The notes: generated by a model from the sequence alone, not told the origin. Counted from the stretch's first letter, positions 43,301 through 52,184 are shown. The stretch: 64,000 nt of DNA from Iamia majanohamensis (GCF_028532485.1 NZ_CP116942.1:2666001-2730000); one strand, 5' to 3'. A program made the numbers and translations.

Positions 43301-43414
43301 CCCTGGTCGACCACGCCTGGAGCCACGGCCGCCTGCCCGCCGGCCCGCCTGGCGCCGGACGCACCACCCGACGGCACCAACGGGCAGAGGTCACATGGCA
43401 CCCGGACCTCGCCC

Positions 43415-43463
43415 GAACCCTGGACGGGTGTCGTTGCGTGGCGCGACCACGCGTCCAAGGTTC
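43415..43463. repeat. Interspersed palindrome PAL1, copy C
   Basis: GAACCCTGGACG (43415-43426) pairs with CGTCCAAGGTTC (43452-43463) with one mismatch in 12. The core reads TGTCGTTGCGTGGCGCGACC, nearly identical to copies B and D. Confidence 0.8.
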
Positions 43464-43489
43464 GTCCCGCTGCCGCCCGCCCGCCGTTC

Positions 43490-43531
43490 CCTGGACGGGT
43501 GTCGTTGCATGGCGCGACCAAGCGTCCAAGG
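43490..43531. repeat. Interspersed palindrome PAL1, copy D
   Basis: CCTGGACG (43490-43497) to CGTCCAAGG (43523-43531) with core TGTCGTTGCATGGCGCGACC. It lies 27 bases after copy C and 27 bases before the cinA stop, in a 258-base stretch (43301-43558) with no gene. Confidence 0.8.
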
Positions 43532-43558
43532 TCCGCGGCGACGAGCCAACGGGACAGG

Positions 43559-44911
43559 TCAGGTCTCGGTGCTGCCCCAGGCGGGCATCGAGCGGGCCTG
43601 GAGGTCGCCGGCGTCGGCCTCCCCGTCGAGGCGGGCGGCCAGGCGGGTGCGGAGCAGGCCCAGGCCGGAGATCACCGAGAACTGGCGCACCCGCAGGCGG
43701 TCGCCGGGGAGCTGGAGGCGGACGGAGGTCACCTCGCCGGCGAGGTCGAGGCCGACGAACACGGTCCCCGGCGCCTCGCCGTCCTGGGGGTCGGGGCCGG
43801 CCACGCCGGTGAAGGCCAGGCCGACGTCGGCCCCGAGGGTGCGCCGGGCGCCGGAGGCCATGGCCTCGGCCGCCGCCGCGCTGACGACGGGGCCGTCGGG
43901 CACGTCGAGGAGGTCGTGCTTCACCTCCGACGCGTAGGAGACGACCGCCCCGCGGAAGCTGCGGGACGCCCCGGGGACGTCGGTGACGCGGGAGGCGGCC
44001 AGGCCGCCGGTGAGCGACTCGGCTAGGGCCAGGGTGAGCCCGGCCCGGCCGAGGAGGCCGAGCACCGCGCTCTCCATCGTCTCGTCGTCGATGCCGAAGA
44101 CCAGGTCGGGGCCGAGCACCGCCCGGACCTCGGCCTCCTCCTCGGCGAGCAGGGCCTCGGCCTCCTCGGCCGTCGGGGCCTTGGCCGTGAGGCGGACCTT
44201 GAGGCCCTCGATGCCGGAGGCGAGGAAGGCGATGGTGACGCCCGACCGGCCGGCCGCCGCGGCCCGGTCGATGGTGTCCATGCGGTCGGCCAGGCGCTCG
44301 GCCAGGCCCGACTCGCTCTCGCCCCAGGTGCGCAGGGTGCGGCTGCGGATGGCGGCGGTCACCCCGGCCCGGGCCGAGAGGTCGGGCAGGATGGCCCGGG
44401 TCATGATCTCCTTCATCTCGTAGGGCACGCCGGGCACGGCGTAGATGACCTTGGCGACGGGCTCGCCGTCGGGCCCGGGTCGGGTGAAGGGGCAGATCAG
44501 GCCGGGGGCGGTGCCGGGCTGGGGATCCGCGATCGCGGTCGCGCCCACCGGCACCTCGGCCTGGCGCAGGTTGTTCATGGGCATGCGCCGGCCCCGCCCG
44601 CCGAACATGGCCTCGATGCGCGCCGCGACGGCGTCGTCGAGGTCGAGCTCCACGCCCATCACCCGGGCGATGGCGTCGCGGGTGATGTCGTCCTGGGTCG
44701 GTCCGAGACCGCCGCAGACGATGACCGCCTCGGCCCGCTCCACGGCCTCGGTGAGGACGGCCACGATGCGGTCCATGTTGTCGCCGACCTTGGTCTGGCG
44801 GAGTGAGTCGATGCCCACCAGGGCCAGCTGCTCGCCGATCCACGACGAGTTGGTGTCCACGATCTGGCCGAGCAGCAGCTCGGTCCCCACGGCGACGACC
44901 TCACAGCGCAT
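43559..44911 (-). CDS. cinA: CinA family nicotinamide-nucleotide amidohydrolase / competence-damage protein
   Basis: A 450-residue two-domain protein. The N-terminal MoaB/MogA-like domain has VVAVGTELLLGQIVDTNSSW and VIVCGGLGPTQDDITRDAIA (ADP-ribose pyrophosphatase-type). The C-terminal PncC-like amidohydrolase has LALAESLTGGLAASRVTDVP and DVGLAFTGVAGPDPQDGEAP. It recycles damaged or deamidated pyridine nucleotides. In many bacteria it is near recA and pgsA, and here both are in the same neighbourhood, though not in one operon. Confidence 0.95.
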   Translation of the reverse strand: MRCEVVAVGTELLLGQIVDTNSSWIGEQLALVGIDSLRQTKVGDNMDRIVAVLTEAVERAEAVIVCGGLGPTQDDITRDAIARVMGVELDLDDAVAARIEAMFGGRGRRMPMNNLRQAEVPVGATAIADPQPGTAPGLICPFTRPGPDGEPVAKVIYAVPGVPYEMKEIMTRAILPDLSARAGVTAAIRSRTLRTWGESESGLAERLADRMDTIDRAAAAGRSGVTIAFLASGIEGLKVRLTAKAPTAEEAEALLAEEEAEVRAVLGPDLVFGIDDETMESAVLGLLGRAGLTLALAESLTGGLAASRVTDVPGASRSFRGAVVSYASEVKHDLLDVPDGPVVSAAAAEAMASGARRTLGADVGLAFTGVAGPDPQDGEAPGTVFVGLDLAGEVTSVRLQLPGDRLRVRQFSVISGLGLLRTRLAARLDGEADAGDLQARSMPAWGSTET

Positions 44912-44949
44912 CGGCGCAACCTACCGCCACCGCCCGGGCGCCCGGCCCC

Positions 44950-45750
44950 TCAGCCGGGGCGCGGGACCTCGACCGCGACGACCACCGGGTCGTGGTCCGA
45001 CACGGGGACGGCCCGGACCTCCGGGTCACCCGCCCGCACGCCGTGGCCGGTGAGGACGTAGTCGATGGTGCGGTGACCGCACGTGGGACGACGGGTGTCG
45101 CTCACCACCTCGAGGCCCGTGCCCTCCGCCGCCGCCAGCACCGTCGCCGGGGCCTGGTTGAGGTCGCCCGCGGCCACCACGGGCCCGTCCACTCCTGCGG
45201 CCAGGGCCAGGAACGCACGGGTCTGGGCCTGCTGCGGGGTGGGCCGCCCGACGAGCGAGGCGAGCAGCCCCTGCTCGGTCACCAGCCCCAGGTGGGTGGC
45301 GACCACGGTGAGCGGTGCCCCGTCGAGCGCAGTGGTGACCACCTGGGCGGCCCGGTCCTCGCGCCCGTCGTCGGGCAGGCGGTGGTCGACGGCGGTGGTG
45401 AGCGGCTGGCGGGAGAGCACGGCGATGCCGTAGTCGCTCTGGCGGCCCCGCAGGTGCGCCACCCGCCGATCGTCGCTCCGCTGCTCGGCCACCCGCAGGC
45501 TGCGGGCCATGCGGTCGGCGGGCACGGTGGCGGTGAAGTGGGCGTGGACGTCGATCCCGTGGTCGGCCCGCAGCGCGGCAGCGAGGGCGGGCACGTCGGG
45601 GCCGTGGACCTCCTGGAGGCAGGCCACGTCGACGCCGCCCCCGTCGGCCAGGACCTCGGCCACCCGCCCGAGGTCGTCGGGGCCCGTGCCCTGGGGGCCC
45701 GAGGCACCCCGGCCCACGTTGAAGGTCATCACCCGGCCCTCGGCCGTCAT
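44950..45750 (-). CDS. Endonuclease/exonuclease/phosphatase-fold protein
   Basis: A 266-residue DNase I-like protein. The metal and catalytic residues appear in order: TFNVGRG (Asn), CLQEVHGPDV (Glu), THLGLVTEQGL (His), VVAAGDLNQAPATVL (Asp-x-Asn) and SDHDPVVVAVE (Asp-His). There is no signal peptide. The substrate could be DNA, a phosphoinositide-like lipid or another phosphodiester; the sequence does not decide. The start at 45750 is chosen because an upstream in-frame ATG at 45789 lies inside the hairpin at 45769-45808. Confidence 0.88.
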   Translation of the reverse strand: MTAEGRVMTFNVGRGASGPQGTGPDDLGRVAEVLADGGGVDVACLQEVHGPDVPALAAALRADHGIDVHAHFTATVPADRMARSLRVAEQRSDDRRVAHLRGRQSDYGIAVLSRQPLTTAVDHRLPDDGREDRAAQVVTTALDGAPLTVVATHLGLVTEQGLLASLVGRPTPQQAQTRAFLALAAGVDGPVVAAGDLNQAPATVLAAAEGTGLEVVSDTRRPTCGHRTIDYVLTGHGVRAGDPEVRAVPVSDHDPVVVAVEVPRPG

Positions 45751-45768
45751 CGGACACGACCCGCACCT

Positions 45769-45808
45769 CGCGACGGATCCGGCACGCATGTGTGTCGGAT
45801 CCGTCGCG
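45769..45808. repeat. 13-bp perfect inverted repeat in a divergent promoter region
   Basis: CGCGACGGATCCG (45769-45781) pairs perfectly with CGGATCCGTCGCG (45796-45808) across a 14-base loop. It lies 19 bases before the nuclease-fold gene start and 129 before the next plus-strand gene, so it is unlikely to be a terminator. Confidence 0.8.
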
Positions 45809-45936
45809 GGGACGGCGGCGAGGGGCGGACGGCTCGGCCGATCGCCGCCCTGACGCTTGGGGTGGGGTCGTTCACGGGGTCCACCATGCCCGGCAGCTCC
45901 CGTTCACACAGGTCACGGTCGCGCCGATGGGAGGGG

Positions 45937-46311
45937 ATGGGCCTCTGGGACATGCACCAGCAGATGTCGTTGCGCCACCTCCGGGCCGGCCAGGCGAGCG
46001 CCGAGAGCGCCCAGCGGGGCCGCCACGAGGCCATGCGCGACGACGTGGAGGCCCTGGAGGACCGCATGGAGCGCCTCCTGCTGCTGACCGACGCCCTGTG
46101 GGACCTGGCCTCGGAGCGCCTCGGCCTCACCGACGAGGACCTGGCCGCCCGGGTGGCGGCCCTCGACGAGGCCTCCGGCGCCCCCGACGGGCGTCGTCAC
46201 CGGGCCCTGCGCCGGTGCGGGGCCTGCGACGCAGCGGTGCCCCACGGCCGACCCTCCTGCGTGTTCTGCGGCGCCGACGCCCCCGGCGTCGGCCCCTTCG
46301 ACCGCGTCTGA
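45937..46311 (+). CDS. Small zinc-ribbon protein with coiled-coil segment (unknown)
   Basis: A 124-residue protein not assigned to a named family. Residues about 12-75 are helical and probably coiled coil (HLRAGQASAESAQRGRHEAM, VEALEDRMERLLLLTDALWD). The C terminus is a zinc ribbon, CGACDAAVPHGRPSCVFCGA, with CxxC pairs as ligands. GGGAGGGG immediately precedes the ATG at 45937; an ATG at 45952 is the alternative. The architecture resembles small actinobacterial regulators of unknown target. Confidence 0.7.
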   Translation: MGLWDMHQQMSLRHLRAGQASAESAQRGRHEAMRDDVEALEDRMERLLLLTDALWDLASERLGLTDEDLAARVAALDEASGAPDGRRHRALRRCGACDAAVPHGRPSCVFCGADAPGVGPFDRV

Positions 46312-46326
46312 GGCGCCGCCCCGGGC

Positions 46327-47808
46327 TCAGCCGAGGGAGATGCCGACGTACTTGGTCTCGAGGTACTCGTCGATGCCCTCGGCGCCGCCCTCGCGGCCGA
46401 AGCCCGAGTGCTTGATGCCGCCGAAGGGGGCCGCCGGGTTGGACACCAGGCCGGTGTTGAGCCCGACCATGCCGGCCTCGATGGCCTCGCAGACCCGGAA
46501 CGCCCGGTCGAGGTCGCGCGTGTAGACGTAGGACACGAGGCCGAACTCGGTGTCGTTGGCCCCGGCAATGGCCTCCTCGTCGGTGGTGAAGGTGGTGATC
46601 GGCGCCACCGGGCCGAAGATCTCCTCCTTCAGCAGGCGGGCGTCGTCAGGCACCGCGCCGAGGACGGTGGGGGCGTAGAAGTAGCCCTGGTCGCCCACGT
46701 CCTGGCCACCGGTGAGGACCTCGGCCCCCTTGCCGACGGCGTCGTCGACCAGCTCGCGCACCTTGTCCCGCGTGTCGGCGTCGACCAGCGGGCCGACCTC
46801 GACGCCCTCGTCGGTGCCCCGACCCACCGTCATCGCGCCCATGCGCTCGCTCAGCTTCGACGAGAACTCGTCGGCCACGGACTCGTGGACCAGGAAGCGG
46901 TTGGCCGAGGTGCAGGCCTCACCGCCGTTGCGCATCTTGGCGACCATGGCCCCGTCGACGGCGGCGTCGACGTCGGCGTCGCCGAAGACCACGAACGGGG
47001 CGTTGCCCCCCAGCTCCATGGAGACCCGCAGGAGCTGCTCGGAGGACTGCTCCATGAGGCTCCGCCCCACCCCGGTGGAGCCGGTGAAGGACAGCTTCCG
47101 CAGACGGGGGTCGCGGATCAGCGGCTCGATCACCTTGCCCGTGGTGGAGGTGGTGATGACGTTGAGCACACCGTCGGGCAGCCCGGCCTCGGAGAGGATC
47201 CGGGCCAGGGCGAGCATCGTCAGCGGCGTCGAGCGGGCCGGCTTGACGACCATCGTGCAGCCGGCGGCGATGGCCGGGCCGATCTTGCGGGTGCCCATGG
47301 CGAGGGGGAAGTTCCACGGGGTGACGAACAGGCAGGGCCCCACGGGCTGGCGCATGGTGAGCAGGCGGCTCGACCCGTTGGGGGCGACCGACCACCGGCC
47401 CGAGATGCGCACGGCCTCCTCGGAGAACCAGCGGAAGAACTCGGCGCCGTAGGTGACCTCGGCCTTGGCGTCGGGGAGCGCCTTGCCGTTCTCCAGGGTC
47501 ATGAGCAGGGCCAGGTCGTCGGCCTGGTCGGTGATGGCCTCCCAGGCCGAGCGCAGGATCTCGCCCCGGTCGCGGGGCGGGGTGGCGGCCCAGTCGGCCT
47601 GGGCCTCGACCGCGGCGGCCAGGGCGGCGTCGCCGTCGTCGGGGGTGGCGTCGGCCACCGAGGCGATTACCTCGCAGGTGGAGGGGTCCTCCACGTCGAT
47701 CCGGCCCCCGCCCGAGCCCGGGCGCCACTCGCCCCCGATCCACAGGTCGGTGCTGACGGCCTCGACGACCTCGGCCTCGTGGCCGGTGAGCGGGCTGGAC
47801 GGTGCCAT
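46327..47808 (-). CDS. gabD: NAD(P)-dependent succinate-semialdehyde dehydrogenase-type enzyme
   Basis: A 493-residue aldehyde dehydrogenase. The cofactor site is FVTPWNFPLAMGTRKIGPAI, the general base glutamate is in SMELGGNAPFVVFGDADVDA, and the nucleophilic cysteine is in MRNGGEACTSANRFLVH. The C-terminal VSNPAAPFGGIKHSGFGREG is typical of GabD-like enzymes. It probably oxidises succinate semialdehyde or a similar acid aldehyde. The ATG at 47808 has GGAGG upstream. It is divergent from two malyl-CoA-lyase-like genes, 149 bases apart, which could mean a shared organic-acid pathway. Confidence 0.9.
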   Translation of the reverse strand: MAPSSPLTGHEAEVVEAVSTDLWIGGEWRPGSGGGRIDVEDPSTCEVIASVADATPDDGDAALAAAVEAQADWAATPPRDRGEILRSAWEAITDQADDLALLMTLENGKALPDAKAEVTYGAEFFRWFSEEAVRISGRWSVAPNGSSRLLTMRQPVGPCLFVTPWNFPLAMGTRKIGPAIAAGCTMVVKPARSTPLTMLALARILSEAGLPDGVLNVITTSTTGKVIEPLIRDPRLRKLSFTGSTGVGRSLMEQSSEQLLRVSMELGGNAPFVVFGDADVDAAVDGAMVAKMRNGGEACTSANRFLVHESVADEFSSKLSERMGAMTVGRGTDEGVEVGPLVDADTRDKVRELVDDAVGKGAEVLTGGQDVGDQGYFYAPTVLGAVPDDARLLKEEIFGPVAPITTFTTDEEAIAGANDTEFGLVSYVYTRDLDRAFRVCEAIEAGMVGLNTGLVSNPAAPFGGIKHSGFGREGGAEGIDEYLETKYVGISLG

Positions 47809-47957
47809 GGGGGACCTCCGGGGAGACTGCGATCGACCGTACCGGTGCCTCTCCCCGCTGGCACCGGCCCCAACCGGGCCGGGCGGGCCCAGACTTCGCA
47901 GGCCTGCTGCGGGGGTCCTAGGTTCGGCGCCGACCGCCCACCGCACCGGAGGACACC

Positions 47958-49022
47958 GTGCGCAGCCCGAAGGACTTCTTCCGCCCCCTCGCCGTCGGGG
48001 CGCCCGAGCCGGTCCGGGAGATCCCCGTCCGCCCGTCGCGGATGATCCACTTCTTCCCGGCCTCGAACCCGAAGATGGTCGGCAAGGTGCCCGACATGGC
48101 GGCCAAGGTCGACGTGCTGCTCGCCAACCTGGAGGACGGCGTCCCCGCCAGCGACAAGGAGGCCGCCCGCTCGGGGCTGGTCGACGTGGGGAAGGCGTGG
48201 TCGGCCGAGGGCACCCAGCTGTGGACCCGGGTCAACTCGCTGGACTCCCCGTGGGGCCTCGACGACCTGACCACGGCGGTCACCGAGGTGGGCGAGGCCC
48301 TCGACGTCATCATGATCCCCAAGGTCGAGGGCCCCGAGGACATCCACTACGTCGACCGCCTCCTGGCCCAGCTCGAGGCCAAGGTGGGCCTCACCGAGCC
48401 CCTGCTGGTGCACGCCATCCTCGAGACGGCCCGAGGGGTGGCCAACGTCGAGGAGATCTGCGCGGCGAGCCCCCGCATGCAGGGCCTGTCGCTGGGCCCC
48501 GCCGACCTGGCCGCCAACCGGCGCATGAAGACCACCCGGGTCGGCGGCGGCCACCCCGGCTACCTGGTGCGCCAGGACCCCGACGCCGAGGACGACGACG
48601 CCCCCCGGGCCACCTACCAGCAGGACCTGTGGCACTACACCGTGGCCCGCATGGTCGATGCCTGCGTGGCCAACGGGATCCTCCCGTACTACGGGCCCTT
48701 CGGGGACATCAAGGACACCACGGCCTGCGAGGACCAGTTCCGCAACGCCTACCTGCTCGGCTGCGTGGGCGCCTGGAGCCTCCACCCGGTGCAGATCGAC
48801 ATCGCCAAGAAGGTCTTCTCCCCCGACCCCGACGACGTGGCCCACGCCCAGCGGGTGATCGAGGCCATGGGCGACGGCACCGGGGCGGTGATGCTCGACG
48901 GGAAGATGGAGGACGACGCCTCGGTGAAGCAGTGCCACGTCATCCTCTCGCTGGCCCAGGAGCTGGCCGCCGACGACCCCGAGCTGGCCGACCTCTACGG
49001 CTTCGCCGGGAAGGGGGCCTGA
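47958..49022 (+). CDS. HpcH/HpaI-family lyase, malyl-CoA lyase-like
   Basis: A 354-residue CitE/malyl-CoA lyase-type TIM barrel. Signatures are [40 protein letters not shown] (Mg2+ glutamate/aspartate region), [37 protein letters not shown] and [20 protein letters not shown]. It likely condenses or cleaves malyl-CoA or methylmalyl-CoA to glyoxylate plus an acyl-CoA. A second homologue follows after 2 bases. GTG start at 47958 with GGAGGA upstream. Substrate assignment beyond the family is inference. Confidence 0.85.
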   Translation: MRSPKDFFRPLAVGAPEPVREIPVRPSRMIHFFPASNPKMVGKVPDMAAKVDVLLANLEDGVPASDKEAARSGLVDVGKAWSAEGTQLWTRVNSLDSPWGLDDLTTAVTEVGEALDVIMIPKVEGPEDIHYVDRLLAQLEAKVGLTEPLLVHAILETARGVANVEEICAASPRMQGLSLGPADLAANRRMKTTRVGGGHPGYLVRQDPDAEDDDAPRATYQQDLWHYTVARMVDACVANGILPYYGPFGDIKDTTACEDQFRNAYLLGCVGAWSLHPVQIDIAKKVFSPDPDDVAHAQRVIEAMGDGTGAVMLDGKMEDDASVKQCHVILSLAQELAADDPELADLYGFAGKGA

Positions 49023-49024
49023 GC

Positions 49025-49924
49025 ATGTCCGTGCTCGACGACGCCACCGACGCCGCCCTGCGGCCCCGCCGCTCGGTCCTCTACATGCCGGGCGCCAACG
49101 AGCGGGCCCTGGAGAAGGCCAAGGGCCTCCCCGCCGACGCCATCATCTTCGACCTCGAGGACGCGGTGGCCCCCGACGCCAAGGCCGAGGCCCGCGACCG
49201 CGTGTGCGCCGCGGTCGGCTCCGGCGAGTACGGCGGGCGGGAGCTCACCATCCGCGTCAACGGCCTCGACACCGAGTGGCACACCGACGACGTGGCCGCC
49301 GCCTCGGCGGCCGGCCCCGCCGCCATCGTCGTGCCCAAGGTGGGCTCGGTCGCCGACGTGAAGAACATCGTCGACCGCCTCGAGGCCGCCGACGCCCCCG
49401 ACCACACGGCCATCTGGGCCATGGTCGAGACGCCTGCGGCCATGCTCCACGCCGAGGAGATCGCAGCCGCGTCCGAGCGCCTCACCGTGCTGGTGATGGG
49501 CACCAACGACCTGGCCAAGGAGCTCCACGCCGAGCACGTCCCCGGCCGCCAGCCGCTGCTCACCGGCCTCGGGCTCTGCCTGCTGGCGGCGCGGGCCACC
49601 GGCAAGGTGATCCTCGACGGCGTCTACAACGACATCAAGGACCCCGAGGGCTTCCGGGCCGAGTGCGTCCAGGGCCGGGAGATGGGCTTCGACGGCAAGA
49701 CCCTCATCCACCCCAGCCAGCTGGAGCCGGCCAACGAGGTGTGGGCCCCGGCCGACGACGCGGTCGAGGACGCCCGGGCGCTCATCACCACCTTCGAGGA
49801 GGGGGTGGCGGCCGGCAAGGGCGTGGTCACCCACAACGGGCGCATGATCGAGAACATGCACGTCGACAACGCCCGTCGCCTGATCGCCCTCTCCGAGGCC
49901 ATCGCCGCCCTCGACCACGGCTGA
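49025..49924 (+). CDS. HpcH/HpaI-family lyase or malyl-CoA thioesterase
   Basis: A 299-residue CitE-like protein: RRSVLYMPGANERALEKAKG, ADAIIFDLEDAVAPDAKAEA, RVNGLDTEWHTDD, IWAMVETPAAMLHAEEIAAA and MGFDGKTLIHPSQLEPANEV. It could be the beta subunit-like citryl/malyl-CoA lyase, or the (S)-malyl-CoA thioesterase that accompanies malyl-CoA lyase in the ethylmalonyl-CoA pathway of Rhodobacter. It is only 2 bases behind its paralogue, so they form one operon. No citrate lyase alpha or gamma subunit is nearby, which argues against true citrate lyase. Confidence 0.85.
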   Translation: MSVLDDATDAALRPRRSVLYMPGANERALEKAKGLPADAIIFDLEDAVAPDAKAEARDRVCAAVGSGEYGGRELTIRVNGLDTEWHTDDVAAASAAGPAAIVVPKVGSVADVKNIVDRLEAADAPDHTAIWAMVETPAAMLHAEEIAAASERLTVLVMGTNDLAKELHAEHVPGRQPLLTGLGLCLLAARATGKVILDGVYNDIKDPEGFRAECVQGREMGFDGKTLIHPSQLEPANEVWAPADDAVEDARALITTFEEGVAAGKGVVTHNGRMIENMHVDNARRLIALSEAIAALDHG

Positions 49925-50047
49925 CGCTCCACCGCCGGCGAACCAGAGACCGGACGCGTTGCCCGGGCCGCACGATCGGTCGCGGGTTCGGCGGTGGGTG
50001 ACCCGCACGGGTGACCCCGGCCCGGCGGGATCGCGCCCGCCCGGGGA

Positions 50048-50647
50048 TCAGCCGGCGGTGCGCTGGGCCCGGTGGCCGAGGGTGGTGGCCGCGCCCCGGC
50101 CGTCGAGGAGGTACTGGGCCCCGCTCACCAGGGTGAGGGCCACGGCCAGCCACAGGGCGATGTCGGCGAGGGCGGGGTGGTCGACGGTGAGGGGCAGCAG
50201 GGCCAGGAACACGGCCACCTCCTGCACGACGGTCTTCACCTTGGCCAGGGTCCGGGCCGGCACCGCCAGCCCGGAGCGACCGAGGTGGGTCCGGTAGACC
50301 GAGATGGCGACCTCGCGCAGGGCGATGAGCGCCACCGGCAGCCAGGCGAAGCGCCCGGCGGCGACCAGGGCGAAGAGGGCGCCGAGCACCAGGACCTTGT
50401 CGGCCAGGGGGTCGAGGAAGGCGCCGGAGCGGGTGGTGCCGAAGCGGCGGGCCAGGGCGCCGTCGATCCCGTCGGTGACGGCGAGGACGAACCACATGAC
50501 GACCGCCGCCCACGACGAGGGCTCCCGGAGGATCATCACGAGCAGGGCGGGCGACACCAGCAGGCGGATGATGGTGACGGCGTTGGCCGGGGTGGCGAGG
50601 GCGGACGGCCCGTAGCGGTCGTCCACCTCGGCGGGCTCGACGGTCAT
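50048..50647 (-). CDS. pgsA: CDP-alcohol phosphatidyltransferase (probable phosphatidylglycerophosphate synthase)
   Basis: A 199-residue membrane enzyme with the CDP-alcohol phosphotransferase motif DGIDGALARRFGTTRSGAFL followed by DPLADK, fitting DG-x2-AR-x8-G-x3-D-x3-D. There are about five membrane helices. It makes phosphatidylglycerol phosphate from CDP-diacylglycerol. Its place between ftsK/rimO and cinA/recA is the same as pgsA in other actinobacteria. The upstream gene rimO is separated by a strong hairpin. Confidence 0.92.
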   Translation of the reverse strand: MTVEPAEVDDRYGPSALATPANAVTIIRLLVSPALLVMILREPSSWAAVVMWFVLAVTDGIDGALARRFGTTRSGAFLDPLADKVLVLGALFALVAAGRFAWLPVALIALREVAISVYRTHLGRSGLAVPARTLAKVKTVVQEVAVFLALLPLTVDHPALADIALWLAVALTLVSGAQYLLDGRGAATTLGHRAQRTAG

Positions 50648-50754
50648 CGGCCCCGGTCCTCTGCTCGGTCCCCCATGGGACCCCGATCCTGGCACGTGGA
50701 GCGCACGACCCTGAGACTCGCCGCACCCCGCACGCGTCACATCCGACCTGCCCT

Positions 50755-50787
50755 CTGATCAGGGTGGGCCGGGCCCACCCTGATCAG
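50755..50787 (-). terminator. 15-bp perfect hairpin at the end of rimO
   Basis: CTGATCAGGGTGGGC pairs fully with GCCCACCCTGATCAG across a 3-base loop. The stem overlaps the rimO stop codon (50784-50786) and no T-tract follows on the minus strand. Confidence 0.8.
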
Positions 50788-52094
50788 GCGGCGTCGATGT
50801 CGGGTCCGGCCGACCCCGTCACCGTCAGGGTGGCCACCGCGCCCACCGGGAGGCCGTCGTCGACGTTCACCACACCGTCGATCTCGGGTGCCTCGCGGAA
50901 GGTGCGCCCGACACCGGGCTCGTCGACCAGCACCTCGACGGTGCGGCCCACCAGGGCGGCGCGGCGCCGCTCGGTGGTGCGGTCCTGGACGTCGCGGAGC
51001 TCGGCCAGGCGCTCGGCCACCAGCCCCTCGGGCACCGCGCCGTCGAGGTCGGCCGCGTAGGTGCCGTCCTCCCGTGAGTAGGAGAAGAAGCCGCACCAGT
51101 CGAGGTCGGCCTCCTCCACGAAGGACAGCAGGGCGTCGTGGTCGTCCTCGGTCTCGCCCGGGTAGCCGACGATGAAGTTGGACCGGAGGGCGGCGTCGGG
51201 CTCGCGTCGGCGGATGTCGGCGATGCGGGCGAGGAAGCGCCCGCCGTCGCCCCACCGTCGCATGCGGCGCAGCAGCGGGCGCGACACGTGCTGGAGCGAC
51301 AGGTCGAAGTAGGGGACGCCGGTGGCGCAGATGGCGTCGACCAGGCCGTCGCTGAGGTCCGAGGGGTAGAGGTAGAGCAGCCGCACCCGCTCGACGCGGG
51401 CTGCCACCTCGGCCAGCAGGGGCACGAGCCCCCGCTCCCCCACCCCCTGGTCCCGCCCGTAGGAGGCCAGGTCCTGGGCCACCAGGACGATCTCCTGGGC
51501 GGCCAGCTGGTCGACCTCGGCCAGGATCGACCCGGCGTCCCGGCTGCGCTGGGGACCCCGGAAGCTGGGGATGGCGCAGAAGCCGCAGGCCCGGTCGCAG
51601 CCCTCGGCCACCTTGACGTAGGCCCACGGCGCCCGGCTGCGGGGCCGGGGCAGGTTGAGCAGGTCGAAGTCGGGCACGTCGGGCGTCGGCGCGCCGACCG
51701 CGGTGCCGACCCGCGGCCGCAGCAGCACCGGCACCGAGGCCCCCGGGGCGGCCGGCGACGGCGCGGGCTCGAGCAGCGAGTGCCCGAAGCCGACCACGGC
51801 GTCGACCTCGGGCAGCTCGGCGGCCAGCTCGTCGCCGTAGCGCTCGGCCAGGCAGCCGGTGACCACCAGGCGGGACCCGTCGCGACGCCCGTCGGCCAGC
51901 TCGAGGATGGTGTCGATCGACTCCTGGCGGGCCTCGTCGATGAACGCGCAGGTGTTGACCACCACCACGTCGGCCGCGGCGGGGTCGGTGGCCTCGGTCA
52001 GCCCGTCGGCGACCAGGCGCCCGTGGAGCTTGTCCGAGTCGACCTGGTTCTTGGGGCAGCCGAGCGTCTCCACCCAGTAGGAGCGATCAGGCAC
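50784..52094 (-). CDS. rimO: Ribosomal protein S12 methylthiotransferase
   Basis: A 436-residue radical-SAM enzyme that methylthiolates an aspartate of S12. The N-terminal cluster cysteines are in VETLGCPKNQVDSDKLHGRL, VVVNTCAFIDEARQES and VTGCLAERY, the radical-SAM motif is VAEGCDRACGFCAIPSFRGP and a TRAM domain ends the protein. The LGCPKNQVDSE-type start separates it from MiaB. GTG start at 52094; pgsA follows it on the same strand after a hairpin. Confidence 0.96.
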   Translation of the reverse strand: MPDRSYWVETLGCPKNQVDSDKLHGRLVADGLTEATDPAAADVVVVNTCAFIDEARQESIDTILELADGRRDGSRLVVTGCLAERYGDELAAELPEVDAVVGFGHSLLEPAPSPAAPGASVPVLLRPRVGTAVGAPTPDVPDFDLLNLPRPRSRAPWAYVKVAEGCDRACGFCAIPSFRGPQRSRDAGSILAEVDQLAAQEIVLVAQDLASYGRDQGVGERGLVPLLAEVAARVERVRLLYLYPSDLSDGLVDAICATGVPYFDLSLQHVSRPLLRRMRRWGDGGRFLARIADIRRREPDAALRSNFIVGYPGETEDDHDALLSFVEEADLDWCGFFSYSREDGTYAADLDGAVPEGLVAERLAELRDVQDRTTERRRAALVGRTVEVLVDEPGVGRTFREAPEIDGVVNVDDGLPVGAVATLTVTGSAGPDIDAA

Positions 52095-52184
52095 AGCGGA
52101 CAACCCTACCGGCCGCACCGCGCGGCGCCCCGGCCCGGCCGCGCCGCGAGGGACCCCCGGACGGGCGCTCCTAGGGTGGGACGG

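Noticed and set aside
40181-43531. Terminators as a full explanation of PAL1
   Set aside because: Copy A lies between divergent genes, and copies C and D are stacked 27 bases apart upstream of no stop codon on the plus strand, so termination cannot explain all four.
49025-49924. Citrate lyase beta subunit
   Set aside because: No alpha or gamma subunit gene and no citrate-lyase activation genes are nearby; the neighbour is a malyl-CoA-lyase-like gene.
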